Assembly: GCA_022601535.1 (NCBI GenBank)
Contig: JAJACK010000002.1
Span: forward strand, 124,001-188,000
Length of the DNA: 64,000 bases
Source of the DNA: Chlamydiales bacterium
GTDB taxonomy: Bacteria; Chlamydiota; Chlamydiia; Chlamydiales; JAAKFR01
Reading direction: 5' to 3'
In this document: in pieces, positions 1-8,365 of the stretch
Layout of the letters: each line of letters starts with the position of its first letter
How positions within the stretch are numbered: position 1 is the stretch's first letter
Position numbers and translations under genes: made by a program
The notes under the pieces: model-generated
Told to the model about the DNA's origin: nothing
Database searches by the model: none
Seen by the model: only the letters and a program-made list of their open reading frames with translations

Positions 1-456
1 TGGTGCTATCTGCGAAATCCTGCTTTTAAAGTGGGAGATCAAGATTACCACAATGCCGCTGATCTCACAGGTCAAGCCGATCATCTCGGTGCGACGATTG
101 GTGCCGATATTCTCAAGCAGAAACTTCCGACCAACAATGGAGGATACCGCGCTCTTAAATTTGGAAAGACACACGATAAGGTTTACTCTGATCTCTCTTC
201 AGACCATCCGATCGACCTTTGCCGCTACCAAGTGCTCAACGGATATGCGGGTCGGTGTGGGACGATCAACTCAGGAGGCGCTTCTGGTTCAGATGATTTT
301 GCCGCAACAGCTAGAACGGCTGTAATCAATAAAAGAGCTGGGGGAATGGGGCTTATCTTGGGGCGTAAAGCATTTCAACGCCCTTTAAGTGAAGGAATAA
401 AAATGGTCAACTTGGTTCAAGATATCTACCTCTGTGACCAAATCAAGGTGGCTTAA
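1..456 (+). CDS. fbaB: Class I fructose-bisphosphate aldolase, C-terminal part (5' end outside window)
   Basis: The frame is open from base 1, so only the last 151 residues are visible. The text contains the [11 protein letters not shown] phosphate-binding region and the C-terminal [13 protein letters not shown] segment typical of the archaeal/bacterial class I (DhnA/FbaB) aldolase, which splits fructose 1,6-bisphosphate into two trioses in the cytosol through a Schiff base. The Schiff-base lysine should lie upstream of, or at the edge of, the visible part. The APC permease follows after 5 bases. From memory, C. trachomatis has the same order (DhnA-type aldolase followed by an amino-acid antiporter). 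The family assignment is strong; the exact gene name is conventional. Confidence 0.85.
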   Translation, partial: WCYLRNPAFKVGDQDYHNAADLTGQADHLGATIGADILKQKLPTNNGGYRALKFGKTHDKVYSDLSSDHPIDLCRYQVLNGYAGRCGTINSGGASGSDDFAATARTAVINKRAGGMGLILGRKAFQRPLSEGIKMVNLVQDIYLCDQIKVA

Positions 457-461
457 GTTCC

Positions 462-1925
462 ATGCAAACACACGAAGCAGGTCATCTTCCTAAACACCAA
501 CGCTCTCTCAATGTCTTCATGTTGGCGATGCTCTCTTTGGCTGTTGTCATCAGCCTTAGGAATCTCCCTCTCACTGCGGAATATGGTCTCTCTTCGATCT
601 TCTTCTACCTCGTAGCAGCGATCACCTTTATGATCCCCTATGCATTGATTTCAGCAGAACTCGCCTCGGGCTGGCCGAAAGCAGGTGGAGTCTATATCTG
701 GGTTCGTACAGCGTTGGGTGATCGGTGGGGTTTTTTTGCCATTTGGATGCAGTGGTTTCACAACATGACTTGGTATCCAGCAATGCTCTCTTTTATTGCA
801 GCTGGAATTGCTTATCTCTTTGATCCTGAACTTGCGACAAATAAGCTCTATCTAATCACCGTAATTTTGACCGGTTTTTGGGGAGTCACTTTTCTCAATT
901 TCCTTGGGATTAAAACCTCAGCTTTAATCAGCACTATCTGTGTGATTATTGGTGCAATCATTCCAGGACTTTTACTCATCGTGCTTGGGGTTTGGTGGAT
1001 GGCTTCTGGAAAACCACTCTCCATCCATTTTGTAATGAGAGACCTTATTCCAGATTTTTCTCACCTCTCAAACTTTGTCTTTCTTGCTGGAATTTTCCTT
1101 GCTTTAAGTGGTCTTGAGGCGAATGCAAACCTTGCACGTGAAGTAAAAAACCCCCAAAAAAATTATCCAAGAGCTATTTTGATTGCAGCCTTGATGACGT
1201 TGATTATTTTAATCTTCGGCTCTCTTGCAATTGCTATAGTGATCCCTCAAAAAGACATCAATCTCGTCTCGGGTCTTCTCGATGCTTTCCGCTCTTTTTT
1301 TGCAATTTATAACCTAAGATGGCTCGTTCCCATCGTTGCTATTTTTACTGTTTTTGGGGCTTTAGGAGAGCTCAATGCATGGACGATTGCTGGAGTAAAA
1401 GGGCTCTTTGTAACAACAGAGCACGGTTGTCTTCCTCCCCTTTTCCATAAAATAAATAAAAATCATACTCCAGTAAACTTGATGTTTTTTCAGGCGATTA
1501 TTGTGACGATTGCCGCTTTTATCTTCCTCTACCTTCCCAACATCAATATCGCCTATTGGATGCTCAATGCACTTGCTGCACAAATGTATATCTTGATGTA
1601 CCTTCTTCTCCTTGCTTCAGGGATTGTTCTTCGGTATCGAAAGCCCCACGTAAACAGGGCATATCGCATCCCTTTTGGGAATACAGGGATGTGGATTGCA
1701 GTTATCATAGGAGCTGCTGCATCGCTCTTTGCGATGATCGTAAGTTTTTTTCCTCCGATCTATCGTTTTCAGGTAGAAAGCGTTTTAAGGTATGAGATCC
1801 TCCTCATCGGAGGACTTTTGATCAGCTGCCTTGTTCCCCTTGTGATCTATTCATTTAGAAAACCCCACTGGCAAACTGATGTTCTCTCACAAATCCGTGA
1901 AGAGATCCACAAAAGCACTCATTAA
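462..1925 (+). CDS. APC-family amino-acid permease/antiporter
   Basis: A 487-residue, highly hydrophobic protein with about 12 membrane segments. Its N-terminal SAELASGWPKAGGVYIW stretch is the first-helix signature of amino acid-polyamine-organocation carriers of the glutamate/GABA antiporter branch. It would sit in the inner membrane and exchange amino acids with the host cytosol or inclusion lumen. The substrate cannot be read from sequence. The start ATG is 5 bases after the aldolase stop, so the two are probably co-transcribed. The protein ends in a charged cytosolic tail. The 92 bases downstream are AT-rich without an obvious terminator hairpin. Confidence 0.88.
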   Translation: MQTHEAGHLPKHQRSLNVFMLAMLSLAVVISLRNLPLTAEYGLSSIFFYLVAAITFMIPYALISAELASGWPKAGGVYIWVRTALGDRWGFFAIWMQWFHNMTWYPAMLSFIAAGIAYLFDPELATNKLYLITVILTGFWGVTFLNFLGIKTSALISTICVIIGAIIPGLLLIVLGVWWMASGKPLSIHFVMRDLIPDFSHLSNFVFLAGIFLALSGLEANANLAREVKNPQKNYPRAILIAALMTLIILIFGSLAIAIVIPQKDINLVSGLLDAFRSFFAIYNLRWLVPIVAIFTVFGALGELNAWTIAGVKGLFVTTEHGCLPPLFHKINKNHTPVNLMFFQAIIVTIAAFIFLYLPNINIAYWMLNALAAQMYILMYLLLLASGIVLRYRKPHVNRAYRIPFGNTGMWIAVIIGAAASLFAMIVSFFPPIYRFQVESVLRYEILLIGGLLISCLVPLVIYSFRKPHWQTDVLSQIREEIHKSTH

Positions 1926-1980
1926 AATTTTAGTTCAATTGTTTTATAGAATTTTTGAATAAATACATAAATTTAAAACA

Positions 1981-2010
1981 TTTACTTTTTTGAATTAGAT
2001 TTAGTATAAC
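1981..2010 (+). promoter_or_regulatory. Candidate promoter of LRR gene 1, giving a leaderless transcript
   Basis: TATAAC at 2005-2010 is a good -10 hexamer and TTTACT at 1981-1986 a weak -35, with 18 bases between them. The ATG at 2018 lies 7 bases after the -10, so transcription would begin at or next to the start codon. There is no Shine-Dalgarno sequence. This is a pattern match only, in AT-rich DNA. Confidence 0.45.
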
Positions 2011-2017
2011 ATCTGCC

Positions 2018-4141
2018 ATGAATCCGATTGATCCATCCAGCCTCTCTTTAATCCCTCATAAGGAGTCTCTAGCTAAGTTAGCTCTTTTAGTAACCGGAGT
2101 GGCTCTAACGGTCTTAGGAGGCCTCCAACTTGCGCTCTTACTTAACCTTGGGAGCGTAAGTGGCTGGGCGCTTGCCGGTCCTGGATTAGGACTTCTTTCA
2201 ACTTTAGTTGTTAACCTCATTGCCATAAAAATACAGGAAAAACCCACAGAATTTCAAATACAGGAAAAACCTGTAGAATCTCAGTTAGAAGCATTACAGA
2301 AAAAAAATAAGGCTACCCATATTCCTACTGCAGAATTTAAGGAGCTTGTCACTTTTTTACAGGCCCATTCTCCTGCAATGAGTAAAGCGATTCAAGAAGG
2401 CTCTTTAATCGCGCGAACAGAGTTATATTTATCCTCTCAAGAGCTTACAGAGCTTCCAAGCTCCTTAAGGCATTTAATAAACTTAACTAAGCTTAGTCTA
2501 TACAATACCCAGTTAACTACCCTTCCCGATGCAATAGGAGAATTGACAAACCTAACTCAGCTTAATGTGTGCTCTAACCGGTTAACTACCCTTCCTAATA
2601 CGATAGGACGATTAACAAAGCTAACTGAGCTTGATGTATACAATAACCAGTTAACTGTCCTTCCAGGTGCGATAGGACGATTAACAAAGCTAACTGAGCT
2701 TGATGTGCGCTCTAACCAGTTAACTGCCCTTCCCTATACGATGGAACAATTGACAAACCTAATTAAGCTTAATGTATCCGATAACCAGTTGACTGTCTTT
2801 CCCTTTGGGATAGGACGAATGACAAAGCTAACTGAGCTTAATGTATCCAAGAACCAATTAACTGCCCTTCCTGATGTAATAGGAGGATTGACAAACCTAA
2901 CTGAGCTTGATGTATCCAAGAACCAGTTAACTACCCTTCCTGATGCGATAGGACAATTGACAAGCCTGACTCAGCTTAATGTGTACAGTAACCAGTTAAC
3001 TGCCCTTCCCAGTGCAATAGGACAATTGATAAATGTGGGTCGTATTTATTTGAGCTATAATAATTTAACTAGACTTCCTGATGCGATGGGACAATTGACA
3101 AACCTAACTCAACTTTATATGAGCAACAACGGGTTAACTGCCCTTCCCAATGCAATAGGAGATCTAAGTGTTCTTGGGACACTTCAAGTTGATCGTAACT
3201 CAAATCTTTCTGCTCTTCCCCTCTCTTTAGGGAATTGCTCTCAATTAACATATTTAAACATCGAAGGAACCGATATCTCTCGATCTAATTGCGATCAAAT
3301 ACTTGCCACATGTCGGAATATGCGTGGCTTAGAAGCCGCTGAAAAACTTCTTCATAAGATCAAGCTGTGGAGAAAATTTGCAGATATTGTTGAGGAATGG
3401 GCAGATCCGAAATTCACTAAAGAGCAGAGAGGAAATCTATATGAGTGGCTTGTCCGTTTAGAGAAAGCCAGGGATTTTAATAGGAATCAAAAAGAACTGG
3501 CAGAAACAACATGTGCCATCCTAAAAACCGTTCATACAGATGCGGAGTTTAGAGAAATCTTCTTTAACTTGATTGCTGGAGATCTCACTGCTTGTGGTGA
3601 TAGAGCTGCAATGTCTCTCAATCTTGTCTATACAGATTGGAAATTATACACTCTTCCAGCTGAGGCTTCTCTTTCAGAAAAGGTTCAACTTCTTGTTGGG
3701 TGTGGTCGAGCTCAAAAATTAAGGCAAGCTATATTAAGTCGATACCCAGGCAGTGAAAATGTTGAAAAGGTTCTTTATGCTGAGGTTAATTTAAGAGAAA
3801 GGCTCCGTCTTGTCACTGCAATCACATCTATGATTTATAGCGAGATTGGACATGTAGAAGATAGTGTGATTAAAGAAATGGCTCAAGAGATTGAAACGAT
3901 TCCTGTCGCTGAATTGGTTGTAGAGTTTGGTTGCTGGGAGAACTATCTCAAGAAGCATCATGCTTCAGAGTTCTCTAAGATTAAGAGTGGGATCGAAAAA
4001 GCTCGAAAAACTCTTCTAACCTCACTGGAGAATGATGAGATTAAGGAGGGAGAATATCAAAGTCGAGATAAGGAGCTTCAGGTTCAAGAGCAAAAAGCTA
4101 TTTTGCAGTTGACTCAACAAATTATTACTCAGATCTCTTAA
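2018..4141 (+). CDS. Inc-like hydrophobic domain + LRR + NEL-type E3 ubiquitin ligase, copy 1
   Basis: A 707-residue protein in four parts. Residues 20-70 form two hydrophobic segments separated by a short Gly/Ser-containing turn, resembling the bilobed domain of chlamydial Inc proteins. Residues 71-132 are a linker with a duplicated QEKP unit and the THIP..F..L..FLQ module shared with three other proteins here. Residues 133-421 are leucine-rich repeats, ten of them exact 23-mers of the LTELxVxxNQLTxLP type. The C-terminal ~280 residues align by eye with the IpaH/SspH NEL domain: FREIFFNLIAGDLTACGDRA, with Cys526 and Asp528 at the catalytic CxD position, then VEKVLYAEVNLRERL and FGCWENYLKKH. 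NEL enzymes are T3SS-delivered ubiquitin ligases acting in host cells. Delivery and membrane anchoring here are inference. The 23-residue repeat differs from the 20-residue IpaH LPX repeat. Confidence 0.8.
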   Translation: MNPIDPSSLSLIPHKESLAKLALLVTGVALTVLGGLQLALLLNLGSVSGWALAGPGLGLLSTLVVNLIAIKIQEKPTEFQIQEKPVESQLEALQKKNKATHIPTAEFKELVTFLQAHSPAMSKAIQEGSLIARTELYLSSQELTELPSSLRHLINLTKLSLYNTQLTTLPDAIGELTNLTQLNVCSNRLTTLPNTIGRLTKLTELDVYNNQLTVLPGAIGRLTKLTELDVRSNQLTALPYTMEQLTNLIKLNVSDNQLTVFPFGIGRMTKLTELNVSKNQLTALPDVIGGLTNLTELDVSKNQLTTLPDAIGQLTSLTQLNVYSNQLTALPSAIGQLINVGRIYLSYNNLTRLPDAMGQLTNLTQLYMSNNGLTALPNAIGDLSVLGTLQVDRNSNLSALPLSLGNCSQLTYLNIEGTDISRSNCDQILATCRNMRGLEAAEKLLHKIKLWRKFADIVEEWADPKFTKEQRGNLYEWLVRLEKARDFNRNQKELAETTCAILKTVHTDAEFREIFFNLIAGDLTACGDRAAMSLNLVYTDWKLYTLPAEASLSEKVQLLVGCGRAQKLRQAILSRYPGSENVEKVLYAEVNLRERLRLVTAITSMIYSEIGHVEDSVIKEMAQEIETIPVAELVVEFGCWENYLKKHHASEFSKIKSGIEKARKTLLTSLENDEIKEGEYQSRDKELQVQEQKAILQLTQQIITQIS
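2483..3172 (+). repeat. Ten tandem 69-bp LRR units in LRR gene 1
   Basis: Ten in-frame 69-bp units encode residues 156-385. They keep DNA-level similarity, with recurrent ttgacaaacctaactgagct-like boundaries and AACCAGTTAACTG cores, so the array is open to slippage or recombination. The units diverge mainly at the variable surface positions of the repeat. Confidence 0.85.
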
Positions 4142-4143
4142 TC

Positions 4144-4171
4144 TTGGATTCTAATACCGATTTATTATAAC
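4144..4171 (+). promoter_or_regulatory. Candidate promoter of LRR gene 2 in the 37-bp spacer
   Basis: TTGGAT at 4144-4149 and TATAAC at 4166-4171 are 16 bases apart, and the GTG start at 4179 follows after 7 bases. The spacing to the start codon is identical to that of LRR gene 1. A near copy of the spacer text (TCTTGGATCCTAATACCGATTT) recurs right after the gene 2 stop at 6441, which marks the edge of the duplicated unit. Confidence 0.45.
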
Positions 4172-4178
4172 ATATGCC

Positions 4179-6440
4179 GTGAACGTAATTAATCCATGCA
4201 AAAGCTCTTTAATCCCTTATAAGGAATCTCTACCTAAGTTAGCCCTTTTAGTGACCGGAGTGGCTCTAACGGCCTTAGGAGGCCTCCAACTTGGGCTCTT
4301 ACTTAACCTTGGGAGCCTAAGTGGCTGGGCGTTTGCTGGTCCTGGATTAGGACTTCTTTCAATTTTAGCTGTTGACCTTATCGCCACAAAAATACAGGAA
4401 AAACCTGCAGAATCTCAAGCACAGGAAAAACCTGTAGAATCTCAGTTAGAAGCATTACAGAAAAAAAATAAGGCTACCCATATTCCTATTGCAGAATTTA
4501 GGGAGCTTGTCACTTTTTTACAGGCCCATTCTCCTGCAATGAGTAAAGCTATTGAAGAAGGCTCTTTATTCGAGCAAACAGAGTTATATTTATCCTCCAA
4601 AGGATTTACAGAGCTTCCAAACTCCTTGGGGCATTTAATAAATCTAACTCACCTTAATGTGCGCGGTAACCAGTTAACTGCTCTTCCAGGTACGATAGGA
4701 CAATTGACAAACCTAACTGAGCTTAATGTATACAATAACCAGTTAACTACCCTTCCCGATACCATAGGACAATTGACAAACCTAATTAAGCTTAATGTAT
4801 CCGATAACCAGTTAACTGTCCTTCCCGATACCATAGGACAATTGACAAACCTAACTCAATTTCATGTGTTCGAAAACCAGTTAGCTGCCCTTCCCGATAC
4901 CATAGGACAATTGACAAAACTAACTAGCCTTTATGTAGACAATAACCAGTTAGCTGCCCTTCCCGATACCATAGGACAATTGACAAACCTAACTCAACTT
5001 CATGTATCCGATAACCAGTTAACTGTCCTTCCCGATACGATAGGAGGATTGACAAACCTAACTGAGCTTAGTGTACCCAAGAACCAGTTAACTGTCCTTC
5101 CCAGTGCAATAGGACAATTGACAAACCTAACTCAACTTCATGTGTTCGAGAACCAGTTAGCTGCCCTTCCCGATACGATAGGTCAATTGACAAAACTAAC
5201 TAGCCTTTATGTAGACAATAACCAGTTAACTGCCCTTCCTGATGCGATAGGACGATTGACAGATATGAATCGTATTTGTTTGAGTAATAACCAGTTAACT
5301 GCCCTTCCTGATGCGATAGGACAATTGACAAATCTGGAACATATTTATTTGAGCCGTAACCAGTTAGCTCGACTTCCCGATGCAATAGGACAATTGACAA
5401 ACCTAACTCAACTTTATATGAGCAACAACCAGTTAACTGCCCTTCCCAATGCAATAGGAGATCTAAGTGTTCTTGGGACACTTCAAGTTGATCGTAACTC
5501 AAATCTTTCTGCTCTTCCCCTCTCTTTAGGGAATTGCTCTCAATTAACACATTTGGGCATCGAAGGAACCAAGATCTCTCGATCTAATCGCGATCAAATA
5601 CTTACTGCATGCCAGGGTATGCGCAACTCAGAAGCCGTTGAAAAACTTCCTCATAAGATCAAGCTGTGGAGAAAATTTGCAGATATTGTTGAGGAATGGG
5701 CAGATCCGGAATTCGCTAGAGAGCAGAAAGGAAATCTATATGAGTGGCTTGTCCGTTTAGAGAAAGCCAGGGATTTTAATAGGAATCAAAAAGAACTGGC
5801 AGAAACAACATGTGCCATCCTAAAAACTGTTCATACAGATGCGGAGTTTAGAGAAACCTTCTTTAACTTGATTGCAGCTGATCTCATAGCTTGCGGTGAT
5901 AGAGCTGCGATGTCTCTCAATGTTGTCTATACAGATTGGAGGTTGTACACTCTTTCAGCTGAGGCTTCTCTTTCAGAAAAGGTTCAACTTCTTGTTGGGT
6001 GTGGTCGAGCTCTAAAATTAAGGCAAGCTATATTAAGTCGATACCCAGGCTATGAAAATGTTGAAAAGGTTCTTTATGCTGAGGTTAATCTAAGAGAAAG
6101 ACTCGGTCTTGTCACTGCAATCACATCTATGATTTATAGCGAGATTGGACATGTAGAAGGTAGTATGATTGAAGACATTGCTCAAGAGATTGAAACGATT
6201 CCTGTCGCTGAATTGGTTGTAGAGTTTGGTTGCTGGGAGAACTATCTCAAGAAGCATCACGCTTCAGAGTTCTCTAAGATTAAGAGTGGGATCAAAAAAG
6301 CTCGAGAAGATCTTCTAGCCTCAATGGAGAATGGTGTGATTAAGGAGGGAGAATATCAAAGTCGAGATCAAGATCTTCGAGCTCAAGAGCAAGAAGCTAT
6401 TTTGCAGTTGACTCAAAAAATTATTACTCAGATCTCTTAA
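4179..6440 (+). CDS. Inc-like hydrophobic domain + LRR + NEL-type E3 ubiquitin ligase, copy 2
   Basis: A 753-residue close paralogue of the preceding gene, with the same order: bilobed hydrophobic segment (about residues 20-70), QEKP linker, LRRs and NEL-like domain. The catalytic-type cysteine is Cys572 in the same CGDR motif. It starts with GTG: the ATG at 4174 runs straight into a stop, and the alignment with copy 1 (gccATGAATCCG against gccGTGAACGTA) fixes the GTG. It has twelve 23-residue repeats against ten in copy 1, and the length difference of 46 residues is exactly two repeats. Outside the array the two proteins have equal segment lengths. The tandem arrangement and near-identical C-terminal halves indicate recent duplication. 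Host target and secretion are unknown; T3SS export is inferred from domain class. Confidence 0.8.
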   Translation: MNVINPCKSSLIPYKESLPKLALLVTGVALTALGGLQLGLLLNLGSLSGWAFAGPGLGLLSILAVDLIATKIQEKPAESQAQEKPVESQLEALQKKNKATHIPIAEFRELVTFLQAHSPAMSKAIEEGSLFEQTELYLSSKGFTELPNSLGHLINLTHLNVRGNQLTALPGTIGQLTNLTELNVYNNQLTTLPDTIGQLTNLIKLNVSDNQLTVLPDTIGQLTNLTQFHVFENQLAALPDTIGQLTKLTSLYVDNNQLAALPDTIGQLTNLTQLHVSDNQLTVLPDTIGGLTNLTELSVPKNQLTVLPSAIGQLTNLTQLHVFENQLAALPDTIGQLTKLTSLYVDNNQLTALPDAIGRLTDMNRICLSNNQLTALPDAIGQLTNLEHIYLSRNQLARLPDAIGQLTNLTQLYMSNNQLTALPNAIGDLSVLGTLQVDRNSNLSALPLSLGNCSQLTHLGIEGTKISRSNRDQILTACQGMRNSEAVEKLPHKIKLWRKFADIVEEWADPEFAREQKGNLYEWLVRLEKARDFNRNQKELAETTCAILKTVHTDAEFRETFFNLIAADLIACGDRAAMSLNVVYTDWRLYTLSAEASLSEKVQLLVGCGRALKLRQAILSRYPGYENVEKVLYAEVNLRERLGLVTAITSMIYSEIGHVEGSMIEDIAQEIETIPVAELVVEFGCWENYLKKHHASEFSKIKSGIKKAREDLLASMENGVIKEGEYQSRDQDLRAQEQEAILQLTQKIITQIS
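4644..5471 (+). repeat. Twelve tandem 69-bp LRR units in LRR gene 2
   Basis: Twelve in-frame 23-residue units cover residues 156-431. A two-unit block, HVFENQLAALP followed by LYVDNNQL, occurs twice (about 4851-4988 and 5127-5264). This indicates expansion by duplication of a 138-bp two-repeat segment, the same size as the length difference from gene 1. Confidence 0.85.
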
Positions 6441-6521
6441 TCTTGGATCCTAATACCGATTTATTATATAAAATATTTCAAAAAAAAAGTTTTATTTTAC
6501 CAAAGTTAAATAGATTTATGT

Positions 6522-6527
6522 TATAAT
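6522..6527 (+). promoter_or_regulatory. -10 element for the 6557 gene
   Basis: A perfect TATAAT lies 29 bases before the ATG. No clear -35 is present at 16-18 bases. Unlike its LRR neighbours, this gene also has a Shine-Dalgarno-like TAGGAG at 6547-6552. Confidence 0.45.
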
Positions 6528-6556
6528 GTATTGATACTAATTAATTAGGAGTTGAA

Positions 6557-7591
6557 ATGGCTTGTTCTGGTATTCCAAAAACCTACAATTTGTATCCACA
6601 AGACCTTTATTTAACATTTAGAAGTGAATGGAGAGAGAAAGTCTCTGGCATAATCAGAGAGGTCACTCAGATAAGGTCTGAGAAGCCAGAAAATTTGACA
6701 GAAGCTCTTGCATCTACAGTAGATAATATGTCTAAATTGGCAGAGCAAATGTTTTATGCGATTCAAAATCCTCCTTATAAAGAACATGAACCAGCTTTTC
6801 GAGCGGTTGTTTGTTACCATATTTTTTCGAGATTAGAGAAGTGCTCTACGCAGGTTACTGGAATAATGCATCCTCTATTAAAGATTTGCGGAACGTTGCT
6901 TGAGGATGATTCTTTGCCAATTGAATACCTAATAGCTTTGGTCAAGGGAGCGATAAAAGATCTAAACTCCCCAAATCTTTTGGGAGGGAATGACTGGAAT
7001 TTTACAACTCATGACAAACAGCTTGATGAAGCACATTCAACCCTTTTAGATACGCGTGAAATAGATGAGACTCCAGTAACCGTTACTGCAGGTGCTGGGT
7101 TTAATTTTTACCTAGATTGTTTAGTAGATGGAGTTCTACCAGGAGCTCTACTTCATCATGGATTTGGTGAAAAAGGGTATGGTCTTTGGGTGGCCTATCC
7201 GATAGCTACAGATCGACGGGAGACGCAATATGCTCAAGAGAAAAGTATAAAATTTTTTGATCGCCCCGCTACAATTGAATTAACTGTTAGAAACGATGCC
7301 CTTCAAACAACAAGTTCTCATGGTCCATTACCTCAGGAGGAAGCTTGCCTCGATCTAAAGCGTGATAGAGATGCTATTTCAAGGATGGAAATCGATCCTT
7401 TTTTACCATTACCAGCGAGACTTTTCTCTAAAGAATGTATTTCATTGAGACCAGCTAATGTTTCCGAAGCATTGGGTGTTCTTGATGTAGAAGATCAAAT
7501 AAAAATCTCTCTTGCTGAAAGGTATTCTAAGATCTGTGAAGCAAGTGGAAGTTACGATGTGCTAAGAAGCTTGAGAAAGATGGGGGTTTAA
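6557..7591 (+). CDS. Protein of unknown function (344 aa)
   Basis: I do not recognise a family. The protein is soluble-looking, with no signal peptide or membrane segment. The N-terminal ~150 residues look alpha-helical. The middle contains a Gly/aromatic-rich stretch, TAGAGFNFYLDCLVDG (about residues 175-190) followed by HHGFGEKGYGLW. The C-terminal third has DPFLPLPARLF and a helical tail ending RSLRKMGV. The start ATG has AGGAG 5 bases upstream and a TATAAT further up, so it is a separate transcription unit from the LRR pair before it. Its place directly after two putative effector genes makes an effector or host-interaction role possible, but nothing in the sequence proves this. Confidence 0.7.
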   Translation: MACSGIPKTYNLYPQDLYLTFRSEWREKVSGIIREVTQIRSEKPENLTEALASTVDNMSKLAEQMFYAIQNPPYKEHEPAFRAVVCYHIFSRLEKCSTQVTGIMHPLLKICGTLLEDDSLPIEYLIALVKGAIKDLNSPNLLGGNDWNFTTHDKQLDEAHSTLLDTREIDETPVTVTAGAGFNFYLDCLVDGVLPGALLHHGFGEKGYGLWVAYPIATDRRETQYAQEKSIKFFDRPATIELTVRNDALQTTSSHGPLPQEEACLDLKRDRDAISRMEIDPFLPLPARLFSKECISLRPANVSEALGVLDVEDQIKISLAERYSKICEASGSYDVLRSLRKMGV

Positions 7592-7634
7592 ATCCCCTTG
7601 TCCTTTTTCAAATAAACCCCTAAACTCCCTAAGT

Positions 7635-8351
7635 GTGGCGGAGTCTTGGGAACCTATTCAGAAATGGTATGATGATCTTGTTGGAACCAAGGGGCACTAC
7701 TACCACAAACATGTAATCCTTCCAAAACTCATCCCTCTGCTCGGGCTTTCAAAAGATGCTTCTTTACTCGATTTGGGGTGTGGTCAAGGAATCTTGGCTC
7801 GCTTTATTCCAAAGGGTGTGCGCTACCAAGGGATCGATCTCTCCCCTTCTCTCATCCAATCGGCTCAGTCAGCTCCACTGCATACATTTACCGTTGCAGA
7901 TGCGTGCAAGCCATTGAAAATTGGTAAGTTCAGTCATGCTTGTGCAATGTTATCGCTCCAAAATATGGAGCACGCTGATCAGGCGATTAAAAATATCTCA
8001 AAGCACTTAGAACCAAATGGAACCTTTGTCTGCGTCCTCAATCATCCTTGCTTCCGCATCCCGCGGCAAAGTCATTGGGGGGTTGATAAGCCAAAAAAAT
8101 TACAGTACCGTCGCATCGACCGATATCTCACTCCAATGGACATTCCCATTCACCTGAGAGGTGAGACAACAATGACGTTTCACCACTCTCTATCTGACTA
8201 CAGTCAATGGCTTTATAAATCAGGTCTTCAGATTGTTGTGATGGAAGAGTGGACCTCAGATAAGCTTAGCAGCGGCTCTGCAAGTAAGATGGAGAACCGT
8301 GCTAGAAATGAATTCCCTCTTTTTTTAACAATTAAATCCCAAAAAGTATAA
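7635..8351 (+). CDS. SAM-dependent class I methyltransferase
   Basis: A 238-residue protein with the Rossmann motif I LLDLGCGQGILARF (about residues 46-59) and the acidic motif II GIDLSP that binds the S-adenosylmethionine ribose. The middle region resembles the Methyltransf_11/25 families. The acceptor substrate cannot be told. A GTG at 7635 is used because there is no in-frame ATG before motif I; there is no strong ribosome-binding site. The YihY gene follows after 14 bases and is probably in the same operon. Confidence 0.82.
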   Translation: MAESWEPIQKWYDDLVGTKGHYYHKHVILPKLIPLLGLSKDASLLDLGCGQGILARFIPKGVRYQGIDLSPSLIQSAQSAPLHTFTVADACKPLKIGKFSHACAMLSLQNMEHADQAIKNISKHLEPNGTFVCVLNHPCFRIPRQSHWGVDKPKKLQYRRIDRYLTPMDIPIHLRGETTMTFHHSLSDYSQWLYKSGLQIVVMEEWTSDKLSSGSASKMENRARNEFPLFLTIKSQKV

Positions 8352-8365
8352 TAATTAATACTGGG

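Noticed and set aside
2483-5471. Regular 69-bp repeats that could be mistaken for a CRISPR array or non-coding satellite
   Set aside because: They are multiples of three, in frame, and encode 23-residue LRRs with conserved Leu/Asn/Pro; there are no unique spacers and no cas genes.
5200-5550. Antisense open frame with its own repeated YYSNKY.../SIVLSHQEGQLTGY pattern
   Set aside because: The periodicity is the mirror of the LRR array on the plus strand; there is no SD, promoter or known family. The same applies to 2734-2919, 3069-3251 and 4649-4834.
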